A stretch of 14,433 nt of DNA from Rikenellaceae bacterium (GCA_020859745.1 JAJBVQ010000072.1:1-14433), one strand, 5' to 3'; positions 6,783 to 13,740 are shown, counted from the stretch's first letter. Program-made: numbers and translations. Notes: generated by a model not told the origin, from the sequence alone.

Positions 6783-7985
6783 TTAAGGCACCAGCAGCGA
6801 CGAGTCGCCGTAACTCAGGAAACGGAAACCGTGCCCCAAAGCGTATGAATAAATCTCGCGCCACCGCTCCCCGACAAGGGCCGAGATCAACAAAAGGAGC
6901 GTGCTTTGCGGTTGGTGGAAATTAGTGATCAGGCCCCGCACCGTCCGCCAACGGTAACCCGGCGTAATCATAATCTCGGTCGCCGCATGCAGCTGCGTCA
7001 TCTGCCGGGAACGCATCCACCCGGCCAGCGCCGCCAGCGGCGCAGCGGCATTCTCCTCCGTCGTTCCATTGGTGTAGGCCTCCCACTGCCCGACAACGCG
7101 CTCTGGTTCGGCATCGCCGTGCAGGATAACCCGCTCGCCCAGCACCGCCAGAGATTCCAACGTCCGCACCGAAGTGGTCCCCACCGCAATAATCCCCGAC
7201 TTCACGGAAGCCGCCAGCTTGTCGAGCGTCGCCAGATCCACCTGAAAAAACTCCGTGTGCATGCGGTGATCCCGCGCATCCTTCTCCTTGACCGGCAAAA
7301 AAGTCCCCGCCCCGACATGGAGCGTCACTTCGGCCGTATCGAATCCTTTTAAAGGTAATTCGGCCAATATTTCCGGCGTAAAATGCAGTCCCGCCGTCGG
7401 CGCCGCCACCGAGCCTTCCCATTTGGAATAGACCGTCTGGTATCGCACCGTGTCGATCTCCTCACTTTCGCGGCACAGGTAGGGCGGTATCGGCGTGCGC
7501 CCCAGCAGTTCCAAAAGCTGCCCGAACGTATGCCCCGAACTCCAACGGAAGCGAATAATATCCCCTGCCGACTGTCCGGTCACACGCTCGGCCGAGAGCG
7601 TACCGCCGTCATATTCAATCGCCAGCGCCCCCTCTTTCCACTTTTTGGAATTGCCCACGATACAGTGCCACGTACAAGAACCCGTCACCGCAAAAGCCCG
7701 CTCGTAATCGGCCGGCTCGTGCGGTTCGAGGCAGAAAATCTCGATCCTGGCCCCGGTCGCTTTATGGAACAGCAGCCGCGCCCGGATCACCTTCGTATTG
7801 TTGAACACCACCAGCGTCCCCTCCGGCAAATACTCCGCCACATTCCGGAACACACTCTCGCCAATCGTCCCGTCGCGATACAGCAAGAGTTTGGACCCAG
7901 CCCGGTCGTCCAGCGGAAACCGGGCGATACGCTCGTCCGGCAGCGGATAGTCGAATTCCGAAATATCTATTGCCTTATCCATCAA
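6783..7985 (-). CDS. queA: S-adenosylmethionine:tRNA ribosyltransferase-isomerase QueA
   Basis: This 400-residue enzyme transfers and isomerises the ribosyl group of SAM onto 7-aminomethyl-7-deazaguanine in the wobble position of tRNAs with GUN anticodons, making epoxyqueuosine. Family motifs are present through the length: FDYPLPDERIA (11-21), VVFNNTKVIRARL (59-71), APTAGLHFTPEIL (195-207), LHVGAGTFLPV (222-232) and LITNFHQPQSTLLLLISALVG (352-372). The length is normal for Bacteroidota members. Two Met codons in a row begin the frame; the first lies only a few bases past the predicted transcription start set by the TAAATTTG box at 8010-8003. The other queuosine genes are not in the window. 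It is probably the first gene of a leftward transcript that continues to ygiQ and dnaB. Confidence 0.97.
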   Translation of the reverse strand: MMDKAIDISEFDYPLPDERIARFPLDDRAGSKLLLYRDGTIGESVFRNVAEYLPEGTLVVFNNTKVIRARLLFHKATGARIEIFCLEPHEPADYERAFAVTGSCTWHCIVGNSKKWKEGALAIEYDGGTLSAERVTGQSAGDIIRFRWSSGHTFGQLLELLGRTPIPPYLCRESEEIDTVRYQTVYSKWEGSVAAPTAGLHFTPEILAELPLKGFDTAEVTLHVGAGTFLPVKEKDARDHRMHTEFFQVDLATLDKLAASVKSGIIAVGTTSVRTLESLAVLGERVILHGDAEPERVVGQWEAYTNGTTEENAAAPLAALAGWMRSRQMTQLHAATEIMITPGYRWRTVRGLITNFHQPQSTLLLLISALVGERWREIYSYALGHGFRFLSYGDSSLLVP

Positions 7986-7992
7986 AAACCGT

Positions 7993-8010
7993 TAAATTTG
8001 TACAAATTTA
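7993..8010. promoter_or_regulatory. Symmetric palindrome with a -7 box on each strand
   Basis: TAAATTTGTACAAATTTA is a perfect 18-bp palindrome. Its left half is a full TAnnTTTG match for rightward transcription (7993-8000), and its right half, read on the minus strand (8010-8003), is the same match for leftward transcription. It lies in the 35-bp gap between the divergent starts of queA (7985) and the DUF2027-Smr gene (8021), so leaders would be only about 10-15 nt. A weak -33 candidate, ATTG (7969-7972), lies 20 bp upstream of the rightward box. The leftward -33 is unclear. The palindrome could also bind a repressor. Confidence 0.7.
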
Positions 8011-8020
8011 GAGATAATAT

Positions 8021-9211
8021 ATGATTAAAGCAGGCAGCCGGGTGAAATTCGTTTCCGACACCGGCGTGGGTATTGTGCGTTCCATCAAAGGGAACATGGC
8101 CTACGTCGAAGTGGAGGACGGTTTCGAGATCCCGGCACTCATCAGCGATATAGTCGAGGTGGAGATCGAGGCCGAGAATGCAGCCATCGTCAGGATCGGC
8201 CCTTCTGACCCGAAGCCTTCCGGGAGCCATGCGGGAACAGGTGCCGACGGCACGCAGAAAAAACAGAAGGCTACCGTGCGGGGGCTCAACAATTACGGCC
8301 GCGTATCGCTGGCCGACGATTACGAGGACGACGAACCGATAGACCTCGGCAAGCTCCGGAAATCATACACCAAAACTGCGGAAGAACAGGTTGACCGCAC
8401 CCCGGCCCCGGTTGAAAAAGCGCCGTGGGAGGTGACCGATTATCTGGTCAAGATGCTTTTCGTCCCGGTGCCGGACTCCGGCAAACCGGCCGAGAACGCC
8501 GACCTGGAAGCGTGGCTGGTGAACGACAGCAGCTACACCTTATTTTACAACATCGCCCGGCGCGAACAGCGCGGCGATTTCGTGCGGACAATCGACAGCG
8601 GGACGCTGGCCGCCGATTCCAAACAGAAGATCAAACTCTACCGCCGGGCGGAACTGGCGGAAATCTCAACTTTACATATCAGCCTTTTACCTTACAAGCC
8701 TACGGCGTTCGTGCCGCGGGCCGTGGAGGCTTTCGACCTGGAATTGCACCCGCTGAAATTCGTACGGGCTTCCAGCTTCACCGACAACGACTATTTCGAT
8801 GCCCCGGCTTTGGAATTCACGCTGGCATCCTCGGACGAACTCGCCGACACTGCCGCGCCGGTTATTCCTACACCTTCCCCGAAAGCAAATCCTGTCCCGC
8901 ACAAGCGATCTACCAAAGACGAAGAGGTAGTCGATCTGCACGCCGACGCGATCCTCGACTCCACGGAAAATCTTACGCCGGGCGAAATATTACAGGCCCA
9001 ACTGGCCCGGTTTACCGTGGCTTTGGAGGGGGCGGTGAAGAGCGGGAGTTCTGTTCCTCTGAAACGGATGGTCTTTATCCACGGGGTGGGGAAAGGCAAG
9101 CTGCGTTACGAGATCGAAAAACTGCTGAAACGGAATTACCCGAAACTCCGGTACCAGGACGCTTCGTTCGCGGAGTACGGTTACGGGGCCGTTATGGTAT
9201 TCCTTAAATAA
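8021..9211 (+). CDS. DUF2027 protein with C-terminal Smr domain
   Basis: This 396-residue protein has the layout known in Bacteroidota as DUF2027 plus Smr. A short N-terminal SH3-like region (1-50, with KAGSRVKFVSDTGVGIV) resembles the basic loop seen in MutS2-like proteins. A low-complexity acidic linker spans about 60-135. The DUF2027 beta-rich domain covers about 135-270, and a Pro/Ser linker leads to the Smr domain (about 302-396), with VDLHAD (304-309) and HGVGKGKLR (354-362). Smr domains bind branched DNA or act as nucleases, in MutS2 and in ribosome rescue; which applies here is unknown. The ATG at 8021 is the only start compatible with the promoter at 7993-8000. The DUF3795 gene follows after 14 nt, so the two form an operon. 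Confidence 0.88.
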   Translation: MIKAGSRVKFVSDTGVGIVRSIKGNMAYVEVEDGFEIPALISDIVEVEIEAENAAIVRIGPSDPKPSGSHAGTGADGTQKKQKATVRGLNNYGRVSLADDYEDDEPIDLGKLRKSYTKTAEEQVDRTPAPVEKAPWEVTDYLVKMLFVPVPDSGKPAENADLEAWLVNDSSYTLFYNIARREQRGDFVRTIDSGTLAADSKQKIKLYRRAELAEISTLHISLLPYKPTAFVPRAVEAFDLELHPLKFVRASSFTDNDYFDAPALEFTLASSDELADTAAPVIPTPSPKANPVPHKRSTKDEEVVDLHADAILDSTENLTPGEILQAQLARFTVALEGAVKSGSSVPLKRMVFIHGVGKGKLRYEIEKLLKRNYPKLRYQDASFAEYGYGAVMVFLK

Positions 9212-9225
9212 AACATCAACGACAA

Positions 9226-9603
9226 ATGGAATATCGAGCGGATAAAAACCTGATCGCCGCCTGCGGACTCTACTGCGGGACGTGCCGCGCTTTCGTCAAG
9301 GCGAAATGCCCGGGCTGCCGGGAAAACCGGAAAGCGGAAAAGTGGTGCAAATTGCGCAGTTGCGTGCAGGCACAGGGGTATATCTCCTGCGCGGAATGCC
9401 GGGAATACGGCGGAACCGCGCCGAAAACACTCAGGGAGTGCGGTAAGTTCAACAATTTCATGGGCAAAGTGTTCGGGCTGATTTTCCGCTCCGATCGCTT
9501 CGGATGCATCGACCGCATACGGGAAGCGGGGCCGGAGACGTTTGCCGAAGAGATGGCCGGGACGGGGTGTTACAACCGGCCGGTTGTGAGAAAGCGGGAA
9601 TAA
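9226..9603 (+). CDS. Cysteine-rich DUF3795 protein
   Basis: This 125-residue cytosolic protein fits the DUF3795 family. Its N-terminal half is packed with cysteines: CGLYCGTC (Cys13, 17, 20), CPGC (28, 31), then Cys41, 46, 55, 58 and 72. This spacing suggests zinc or iron-sulfur binding. The signature AACGLYCGTCRAF near the start is typical of the family, whose biochemical role is not known to me. It has no signal peptide or membrane segment. It begins 14 nt after the DUF2027-Smr gene and has no promoter of its own that I can see. No terminator follows it; a repeat (9617-9658) and then rnpB come next, so read-through toward rnpB is possible. Confidence 0.85.
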   Translation: MEYRADKNLIAACGLYCGTCRAFVKAKCPGCRENRKAEKWCKLRSCVQAQGYISCAECREYGGTAPKTLRECGKFNNFMGKVFGLIFRSDRFGCIDRIREAGPETFAEEMAGTGCYNRPVVRKRE

Positions 9604-9616
9604 ATGTAGACACCGC

Positions 9617-9658
9617 GATACGCAGTATCGCCGGGCCAGCCCCGGAGCGGGCGGCCCG
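9617..9658. repeat. GC-rich two-hairpin intergenic repeat, copy B
   Basis: A small hairpin GATAC-GCA-GTATC (9617-9629) is followed by CGGGCC (9632-9637) pairing with GGCCCG (9653-9658), which encloses GCCC (9639-9642) pairing with GGGC (9649-9652). It matches copy A at 6698-6762 through ATCGCCGGGCC and the GCA loop, while one pair of the first stem switches from T-A to A-T. It lies between the DUF3795 gene and rnpB. Confidence 0.62.
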
Positions 9659-9684
9659 AAAGCACAAGAATAGAACCATACAAC

Positions 9685-10143
9685 AAGCAAGGGGGCTCTG
9701 CCGCTGCTTCCGGCACCGCTTGCGGTGAACCGGAAGGGGAGGAAAGTCCGGGCAACGCAGGGCAACGCACTGGTGAAACTGCCAGACGGGCGTAAGCTCG
9801 TGCATCCGTAACAGAGAACGACCGCCGAAGCCGCGCGTTTCTTTCGCGAAACCGGCCAGGCAAGGGTGAAAAGGTGGGGTAAGAGCCCACCGGTGCCGGC
9901 AGCAATGCCGGCAGCCGTACGGACTGCGGGTTGCAAGACCATGTACACCGATGCTGAAATGCACAGGGAAACTGATTTTCATGCGCGCTTCTGAAGGACG
10001 GCCCGTCCGAGTCGGGGGGTAGGTTGCTGACGATCCGGCGGGTAACCGCCGGGCTGGATAAATGGCAGAGGCTTTTCATCCGGGTAAGCGCATTCGCGAA
10101 TGCCTCCGGGAAAAGTACAGAACCCGGCTTATACCCCTTGCTT
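9685..10143 (+). ncRNA. rnpB: RNase P RNA (bacterial type A)
   Basis: The catalytic RNA of RNase P, which trims the 5' leaders of tRNA precursors. Conserved blocks are present in order: GAGGAAAGTCCGGGC (from about 9738), the GGTGAAAAGGTGGGGTAAGA block with the following GCCCACCG (about 9866-9893), and ACAGAACCCGGCTTA near the 3' end (10117-10131). The 5' AAGCAAGGGG pairs with CCCCTTGCTT at 10134-10143 to form helix P1, which sets the ends to within a few bases. At about 459 nt it is longer than the 350-400 nt I expect. One extension is a hairpin built on the perfect 14-bp palindrome at 10090-10103, closed by CTTTT/AAAAG. No clear TAnnTTTG box stands just upstream. Confidence 0.95.
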
Positions 10144-10154
10144 TTTAATACTAT

Positions 10155-10199
10155 CCGGGGCTGTCGCAAAATAAATTCGCGACAGCCCCGGTTCTTTTC
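10155..10199 (+). terminator. Terminator after rnpB
   Basis: A 13-bp perfect stem (10155-10167 with 10179-10191) closes an 11-nt A/T-rich loop and is followed by TTCTTTT. It starts 11 bases after the predicted 3' end of RNase P RNA and has no other gene to serve on the plus strand. Confidence 0.85.
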
Positions 10200-10217
10200 A
10201 CGATCCACCGGATATAA

Positions 10218-10285
10218 CCTCCGCGACAGCGGGACAGGCCGAAGCCTCCCGCAGCGGAGGCCTGCAAGCATGCCCCGCAGGCTTC
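10218..10285. repeat. GC-rich palindromic element between rnpB terminator and the structured RNA
   Basis: GAAGCCT (10241-10247) pairs with AGGCTTC (10279-10285). Within and overlapping it, CCTCCGC (10218-10224) can pair with GCGGAGG (10254-10260), and GCCTCC (10244-10249) with GGAGGC (10256-10261). The competing pairings and GC content resemble the hairpin repeats at 3195, 6698 and 9617, but I could not align the sequence to them beyond short words. No T run follows. Confidence 0.45.
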
Positions 10286-10304
10286 AGCTAAAGAAATATT
10301 TTCG

Positions 10305-10312
10305 TATCTTTA
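10305..10312 (+). promoter_or_regulatory. Probable -7 box upstream of the structured RNA
   Basis: TATCTTTA matches TAnnTTTG at seven of eight positions. It would start transcription near 10319, upstream of the structured RNA (10370-10536) and the lipoprotein gene (10586). I see no good -33 TTTG at the right distance, so this call is tentative. Confidence 0.45.
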
Positions 10313-10369
10313 CCGTACATAAAAATGCACGACATGACATAAACCACTAATTCCGAATTACATACATAG

Positions 10370-10536
10370 AAAGCGTTAGCTTTTATTCTTGTTTCTGAAA
10401 ATCGCCAAATTTCAAAGAAGCAACCGAGAGTAAAGCCGTAACGCTCACGTGGTGACACGTGGGCTTTACTTTATTTGGTTGCAAGGTGTTTGGCGATACC
10501 TCAGAAACAAGTAACAGTTCAAAGCCCACGCTTTTT
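10370..10536 (+). ncRNA. Large structured RNA candidate: rod with two end hairpins that can pair with its apex
   Basis: A long rod is formed by CTTGTTTCTGA/TCAGAAACAAG (10388-10398 with 10501-10511), TCGCCAAA/TTTGGCGA (10402-10409 with 10489-10496), GCAACC/GGTTGC (10420-10425 with 10477-10482), AGTAAAGCC/GGCTTTACT (10429-10437 with 10462-10470) and CACGTG-GTGA-CACGTG at the tip (10446-10461). On each side is a small hairpin with the same AAAGC/GCTTT stem: loop GTTA (10370-10383) and loop CCAC (10521-10534, then TT). AGCGTTA (10372-10378) is complementary to TAACGCT (10439-10445) in the apical bulge. AAAGCCCACG (10521-10530) is complementary to CGTGGGCTTT (10458-10467). It may be an independent RNA, such as a 6S-like or Bacteroidales-1 type RNA, or a 5' leader controlling the lipoprotein gene 49 nt downstream. 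The family name is not established; the pairings are read directly. Confidence 0.6.
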
Positions 10537-10585
10537 GTTTGTAAGAGATAACCAAACTTTTATTCACCTAACAAACAAAAACACC

Positions 10586-11881
10586 ATGAAAAAATTATTG
10601 GTCATCCTAAGCCTGGGCCTTTTGGCCCTGACCGGCTGCAACGACAAAGGAAATCCCCAGCCGCCGTTGGTCACCAACCCCACATTGCCGCCGGCCACCG
10701 AGGATTTCGTCCCCGGAGAAACCATTACCGTCACCGGTTCCGGCTTCACAGCCTCCGACCAAATTTGGTTCCGTACCCCGACCAAAGCCGTTGCACAGGA
10801 CATACAAGCGACTATCGTCGAACAGACCCCGACCGAAATCACTTTCATGACGCCCGAAGGGCTGCCGGCAGGAGAAAACACGATCATCCTCAAACGCAGC
10901 GACGCCGAAATGACCCTCGGTAAAATCACCGTCGCCGAAATCTCCGCCAAGTTGTACGGATTCGGTACAGTCGATCGGGAAACAACGGGAATCCTGTGGG
11001 AAATCGACAAAACCACGGGCGAACCGACCGAAATCGTTTTGTTGCCGACGGAAGAAAACAATGGCTGGGGTTCTCCGGTAGTAGATCCGGTCAATGACTT
11101 GATATTCTTCTATAAATGGTACGGAGACGACGACTCCCGCCGTCACGTCGAATTATATCGTGCGGACTCGAAGAACAAGACCCTCGATAAAATCGGCTCA
11201 CTAAAAGATAACAAGGAAAAAACCTTTTACCATCTGTGCATGATCAAACGTCAGTTGCATGCTGTGATCGAGACGAAAAACAACGACGACGAAGTATTCT
11301 ATTCATTGGTTGCCATCGACCCGAATACGGCGGCACAGACAACGGTAATCGATCCCCAGTCTTTGAACAAAGCATTGAGCGTCCCGAACTCCGCAGGGGT
11401 AGGCATGGACGGCGACGATGTACCCCCGGTGTACGATCCGATCTCGAAAGGCTTGCTCATTCCGGTTTGGAACGGAGAACGTTATCAATTGATAAAAATG
11501 GATCTTGCCGGCAAAAAAATCGTCTCCGGAGACATAGTGGGTAACGGGGGCGATTTGAATCTGTTTCCGATGAACGGAAAGATCTGCGGGACCGAATACA
11601 GCAGAGATTACATGGGGGTAGATTTCCGGATAATCGACGCGGAAACCCTGACCGCTGGGACTTCGATTGGAAACGCCACTCTCGCGGGCGACGATGGCTT
11701 CAGTTTCGAAAGTCCCTGGTATTACGATGCCGCTACGAACAGCAGCTATAGTGTCATTTGGAAAGATCTCGAAAGCGAAAATACGCAAACTATACTCTGC
11801 GTATATGATTTCCAGGCCAAAACGTTCAAAAAGATAAAAACATACGCGGAAGGCCTTTCACTTTGGATGGTATTCAACTAA
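10586..11881 (+). CDS. IPT/TIG-domain lipoprotein of unknown function
   Basis: This 431-residue protein begins with a lipoprotein signal peptide ending in LTGC, with Cys18 lipidated. A longer reading of the same frame exists, starting at 10475 inside the structured RNA. I reject it because the Met at 10586 gives an exact signal peptide. A Pro-rich spacer leads to an Ig-like IPT/TIG domain (about 28-116, with PGETITVTGSGFTASDQIWF at 43-62). From about residue 120 the chain has repeating units of the type GxLWEIDKTTGEPTEIVLLP, which suggests a beta-propeller-like domain reaching the C-terminus. Similar TIG-plus-propeller lipoproteins are common in gut Bacteroidota and are often tied to surface glycan or protein binding, but no partner gene is adjacent. 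Its expression may depend on the structured RNA just upstream. It converges on nadB. The exact function is unknown. Confidence 0.85.
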   Translation: MKKLLVILSLGLLALTGCNDKGNPQPPLVTNPTLPPATEDFVPGETITVTGSGFTASDQIWFRTPTKAVAQDIQATIVEQTPTEITFMTPEGLPAGENTIILKRSDAEMTLGKITVAEISAKLYGFGTVDRETTGILWEIDKTTGEPTEIVLLPTEENNGWGSPVVDPVNDLIFFYKWYGDDDSRRHVELYRADSKNKTLDKIGSLKDNKEKTFYHLCMIKRQLHAVIETKNNDDEVFYSLVAIDPNTAAQTTVIDPQSLNKALSVPNSAGVGMDGDDVPPVYDPISKGLLIPVWNGERYQLIKMDLAGKKIVSGDIVGNGGDLNLFPMNGKICGTEYSRDYMGVDFRIIDAETLTAGTSIGNATLAGDDGFSFESPWYYDAATNSSYSVIWKDLESENTQTILCVYDFQAKTFKKIKTYAEGLSLWMVFN

Positions 11882-11907
11882 CCGTCAGTTCCTTCTTTAA
11901 GAACCAC

Positions 11908-11953
11908 AAAAAACGCGCGGGTCGCCTTTCCCATTTTGGAAAAGGCGACCCGC
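11908..11953 (-). terminator. Terminator of nadB, shared convergent region
   Basis: GCGGGTCGCCTTT (11917-11929) pairs perfectly with AAAGGCGACCCGC (11941-11953). On the minus strand it is followed shortly by a T run (complement of 11908-11913), so it ends nadB transcription. On the plus strand there is no T run, so the lipoprotein transcript may use the same hairpin less efficiently. Confidence 0.8.
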
Positions 11954-11992
11954 TGTCGTTGTAAAAACCCACGAACGGAATAACCGGCCCCT

Positions 11993-13567
11993 TCAGAACT
12001 GCGACAGCATCGGATAGTCCAGCGAAAAGTGCAGCCCCACGCTCTCCTTCATCTGCTGCGCCTGCTTGATGATCAGGTATCCCACCGCGATCATGTTCCG
12101 CAGCTCGCACAGGTTCTTGGAAAGCGTCGAACGTTTGTACAAATGCTCCGTCTCCTCGTAGATGATCTGCAAGCGGTGCATCGCCCGCTCCAGCCGGATA
12201 TTCGACCGCACGATCCCCACGTAATTCGACATGATCTGCTGCACCTCCTTGAGGCTCTGCGTGATGAGCACCATCTCCTCCGGATGCGAAGTCCCCTTGT
12301 AGTCCCAGTCCGGAAGCCCCTCCTGCCAGGTCAGGCCGTCAATCACCGACAAGGAGTGCCGCGCCGCCTGTTCCGCATAGACCACCGCCTCGATCAGCGA
12401 ATTGGAAGCCAGCCGGTTCGCCCCGTGCAGCCCCGTCGAGGCCGTCTCGCCGATGGCATACAGTCGTTTGATGGAAGTCTCCCCGTTCATGTCCACCTTC
12501 ACGCCGCCGCAGCAGTAATGCGCCGCGGGAACCACCGGAATGAAATCTTTCGTAATGTCGATCCCGATCGAAAGACACTTCTTATTGATATTCGGGAAAT
12601 GGTCGCGCGTCAGCTCCGGATCCTTGTGCGTCACATCCAGATAGACATAGTCCTCCCCGCGCGTTTTCAGCTCGTGGTCGATGCTCCGCGCCACCACGTC
12701 GCGCGGCGCCAGCGAACCCATCGGATGGTATTTCTGCATGAACTCCTTGCCGTCCTGCGTCCGCAGGATCGCCCCGAACCCGCGGATCGCCTCCGAGATC
12801 AGGAATGACGGCCGCTCACCCGGATTGTAGAGCGAAGTAGGGTGGAACTGGATGAACTCCATGTTCTCGATGATCCCTTTGGCCCGATGCACCAGCGCGA
12901 TGCCGTCCCCGGTCGCCCCCGCCGGATTGGTCGTCGTGTGGTAGACATTTCCCGTCCCGCCCGTGGCCAGCACCGTCACCTTGGCCCGCACGGTAAAGAC
13001 ATCTTTGCTGTCGAGTTCCAGTACGTACGCCCCGTAGCACTCCGTTCCGGGTATAGATCGCTTGACCAGTTTCCCCAGATGGTGCTGGGTCAGCAGGTCG
13101 ACCGCGAAATGGCGCTCCAGTATCTCGATATTCGGATGCTCCCTTACCCGGTCCACCAGCCGGTTCTCGATCTCGGCCCCGGTATAATCCTTATGGTGCA
13201 GGATGCGGTACTGCGTGTGCCCCCCCTCGCGCGCCAGCTCATACTTGTCTCCGTCAGTCGTACGGTCGAAATCGACGCCCCATTCGATCAGCTGTTTGAT
13301 CTGCACGGGCGCATTCCGCACTACCAGCTCGACCACCTCCCGGTTATTCTTCTGCGACCCGCAGACCATCGTGTCCTCTATATGCTGCTCGAAATCGTCC
13401 GGTTCGTACGTCACGCTGGCGATACCGCCCTGCGCGTGGTATGTATTGGTGTCGTCCAGGCGGCTCTTGGTCACCAGAATCACCCGGCCGCGGTCGGCCA
13501 CCTTCAGGGCGTAGCTCAGCCCCGCGATGCCGGAACCGATCACCAGAAAGTCACACTCTTTGTTCAT
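11993..13567 (-). CDS. nadB: L-aspartate oxidase
   Basis: This 524-residue FAD enzyme oxidises L-aspartate to iminoaspartate, the first step of de novo NAD synthesis; NadA then makes quinolinate. The FAD-binding Rossmann motif GSGIAG is at 11-16 and HAQGGIA at 44-50. Residues matching the E. coli active site are present: Glu114 in REGGH, His242 in QFHPTS, Arg289 in APRD and His350 in AAHYCCGG. The capping domain lies between the FAD-binding segments, and the signature IGETASTGLHGANRLASNSLIEA (372-394) closes the FAD domain. The C-terminal helical domain is complete. nadA and nadC are not adjacent. The gene is monocistronic, convergent with the lipoprotein gene and divergent from rseC. An A/T-rich near-palindrome (13593-13608) lies just upstream and could hold its promoter or operator. 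Confidence 0.96.
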   Translation of the reverse strand: MNKECDFLVIGSGIAGLSYALKVADRGRVILVTKSRLDDTNTYHAQGGIASVTYEPDDFEQHIEDTMVCGSQKNNREVVELVVRNAPVQIKQLIEWGVDFDRTTDGDKYELAREGGHTQYRILHHKDYTGAEIENRLVDRVREHPNIEILERHFAVDLLTQHHLGKLVKRSIPGTECYGAYVLELDSKDVFTVRAKVTVLATGGTGNVYHTTTNPAGATGDGIALVHRAKGIIENMEFIQFHPTSLYNPGERPSFLISEAIRGFGAILRTQDGKEFMQKYHPMGSLAPRDVVARSIDHELKTRGEDYVYLDVTHKDPELTRDHFPNINKKCLSIGIDITKDFIPVVPAAHYCCGGVKVDMNGETSIKRLYAIGETASTGLHGANRLASNSLIEAVVYAEQAARHSLSVIDGLTWQEGLPDWDYKGTSHPEEMVLITQSLKEVQQIMSNYVGIVRSNIRLERAMHRLQIIYEETEHLYKRSTLSKNLCELRNMIAVGYLIIKQAQQMKESVGLHFSLDYPMLSQF

Positions 13568-13592
13568 GGTATTCTAAACTGATTGGAGGTGT

Positions 13593-13608
13593 AAAAATAG
13601 ATATTTTT
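13593..13608. promoter_or_regulatory. A/T palindrome upstream of nadB
   Basis: AAAAATA (13593-13599) and TATTTTT (13602-13608) form an inverted repeat with a 2-bp centre, extended by GTG/CAC with one extra base. It lies 26-41 bp upstream of the nadB ATG. On the minus strand it contains TATTTTTA (13599-13592), seven of eight matches to TAnnTTTG, so it may be the nadB -7 box and an operator together. No strong -33 element was found. Confidence 0.4.
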
Positions 13609-13703
13609 CACCGGAAAACGAGCGGAAATCGCAGCGAATATACCGGTTCCGGAACTTTTCATATCCGACATTAAAACGAGGTACGAATCCGGGAATTTTT
13701 TGC

Positions 13704-13711
13704 TACTTTTG
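13704..13711 (+). promoter_or_regulatory. -7 promoter box for the rseC-rnfB operon
   Basis: TACTTTTG is a full match to TAnnTTTG and lies 29 bp before the rseC ATG, giving a leader of about 20 nt. A clear -33 TTTG is not visible about 20 bp upstream. Confidence 0.65.
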
Positions 13712-13740
13712 TGGCCGCAACCCGAACCGCCTCTTAAGCT

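Noticed and set aside
3555..6925. Long open frames (497 and 579 codons) opposite dnaB, ygiQ and queA
   Set aside because: They have the same antisense composition, with no signal peptide or motif, and the minus-strand genes are certain.
9181..10271. Minus-strand open frames over the DUF3795 gene and rnpB
   Set aside because: They run across RNase P RNA and its conserved blocks and have no protein-family features.
10475..10585. Upstream start of the TIG lipoprotein at 10475
   Set aside because: It would put 37 residues of non-signal sequence, encoded by the structured RNA, ahead of a perfect lipoprotein signal peptide beginning at 10586.
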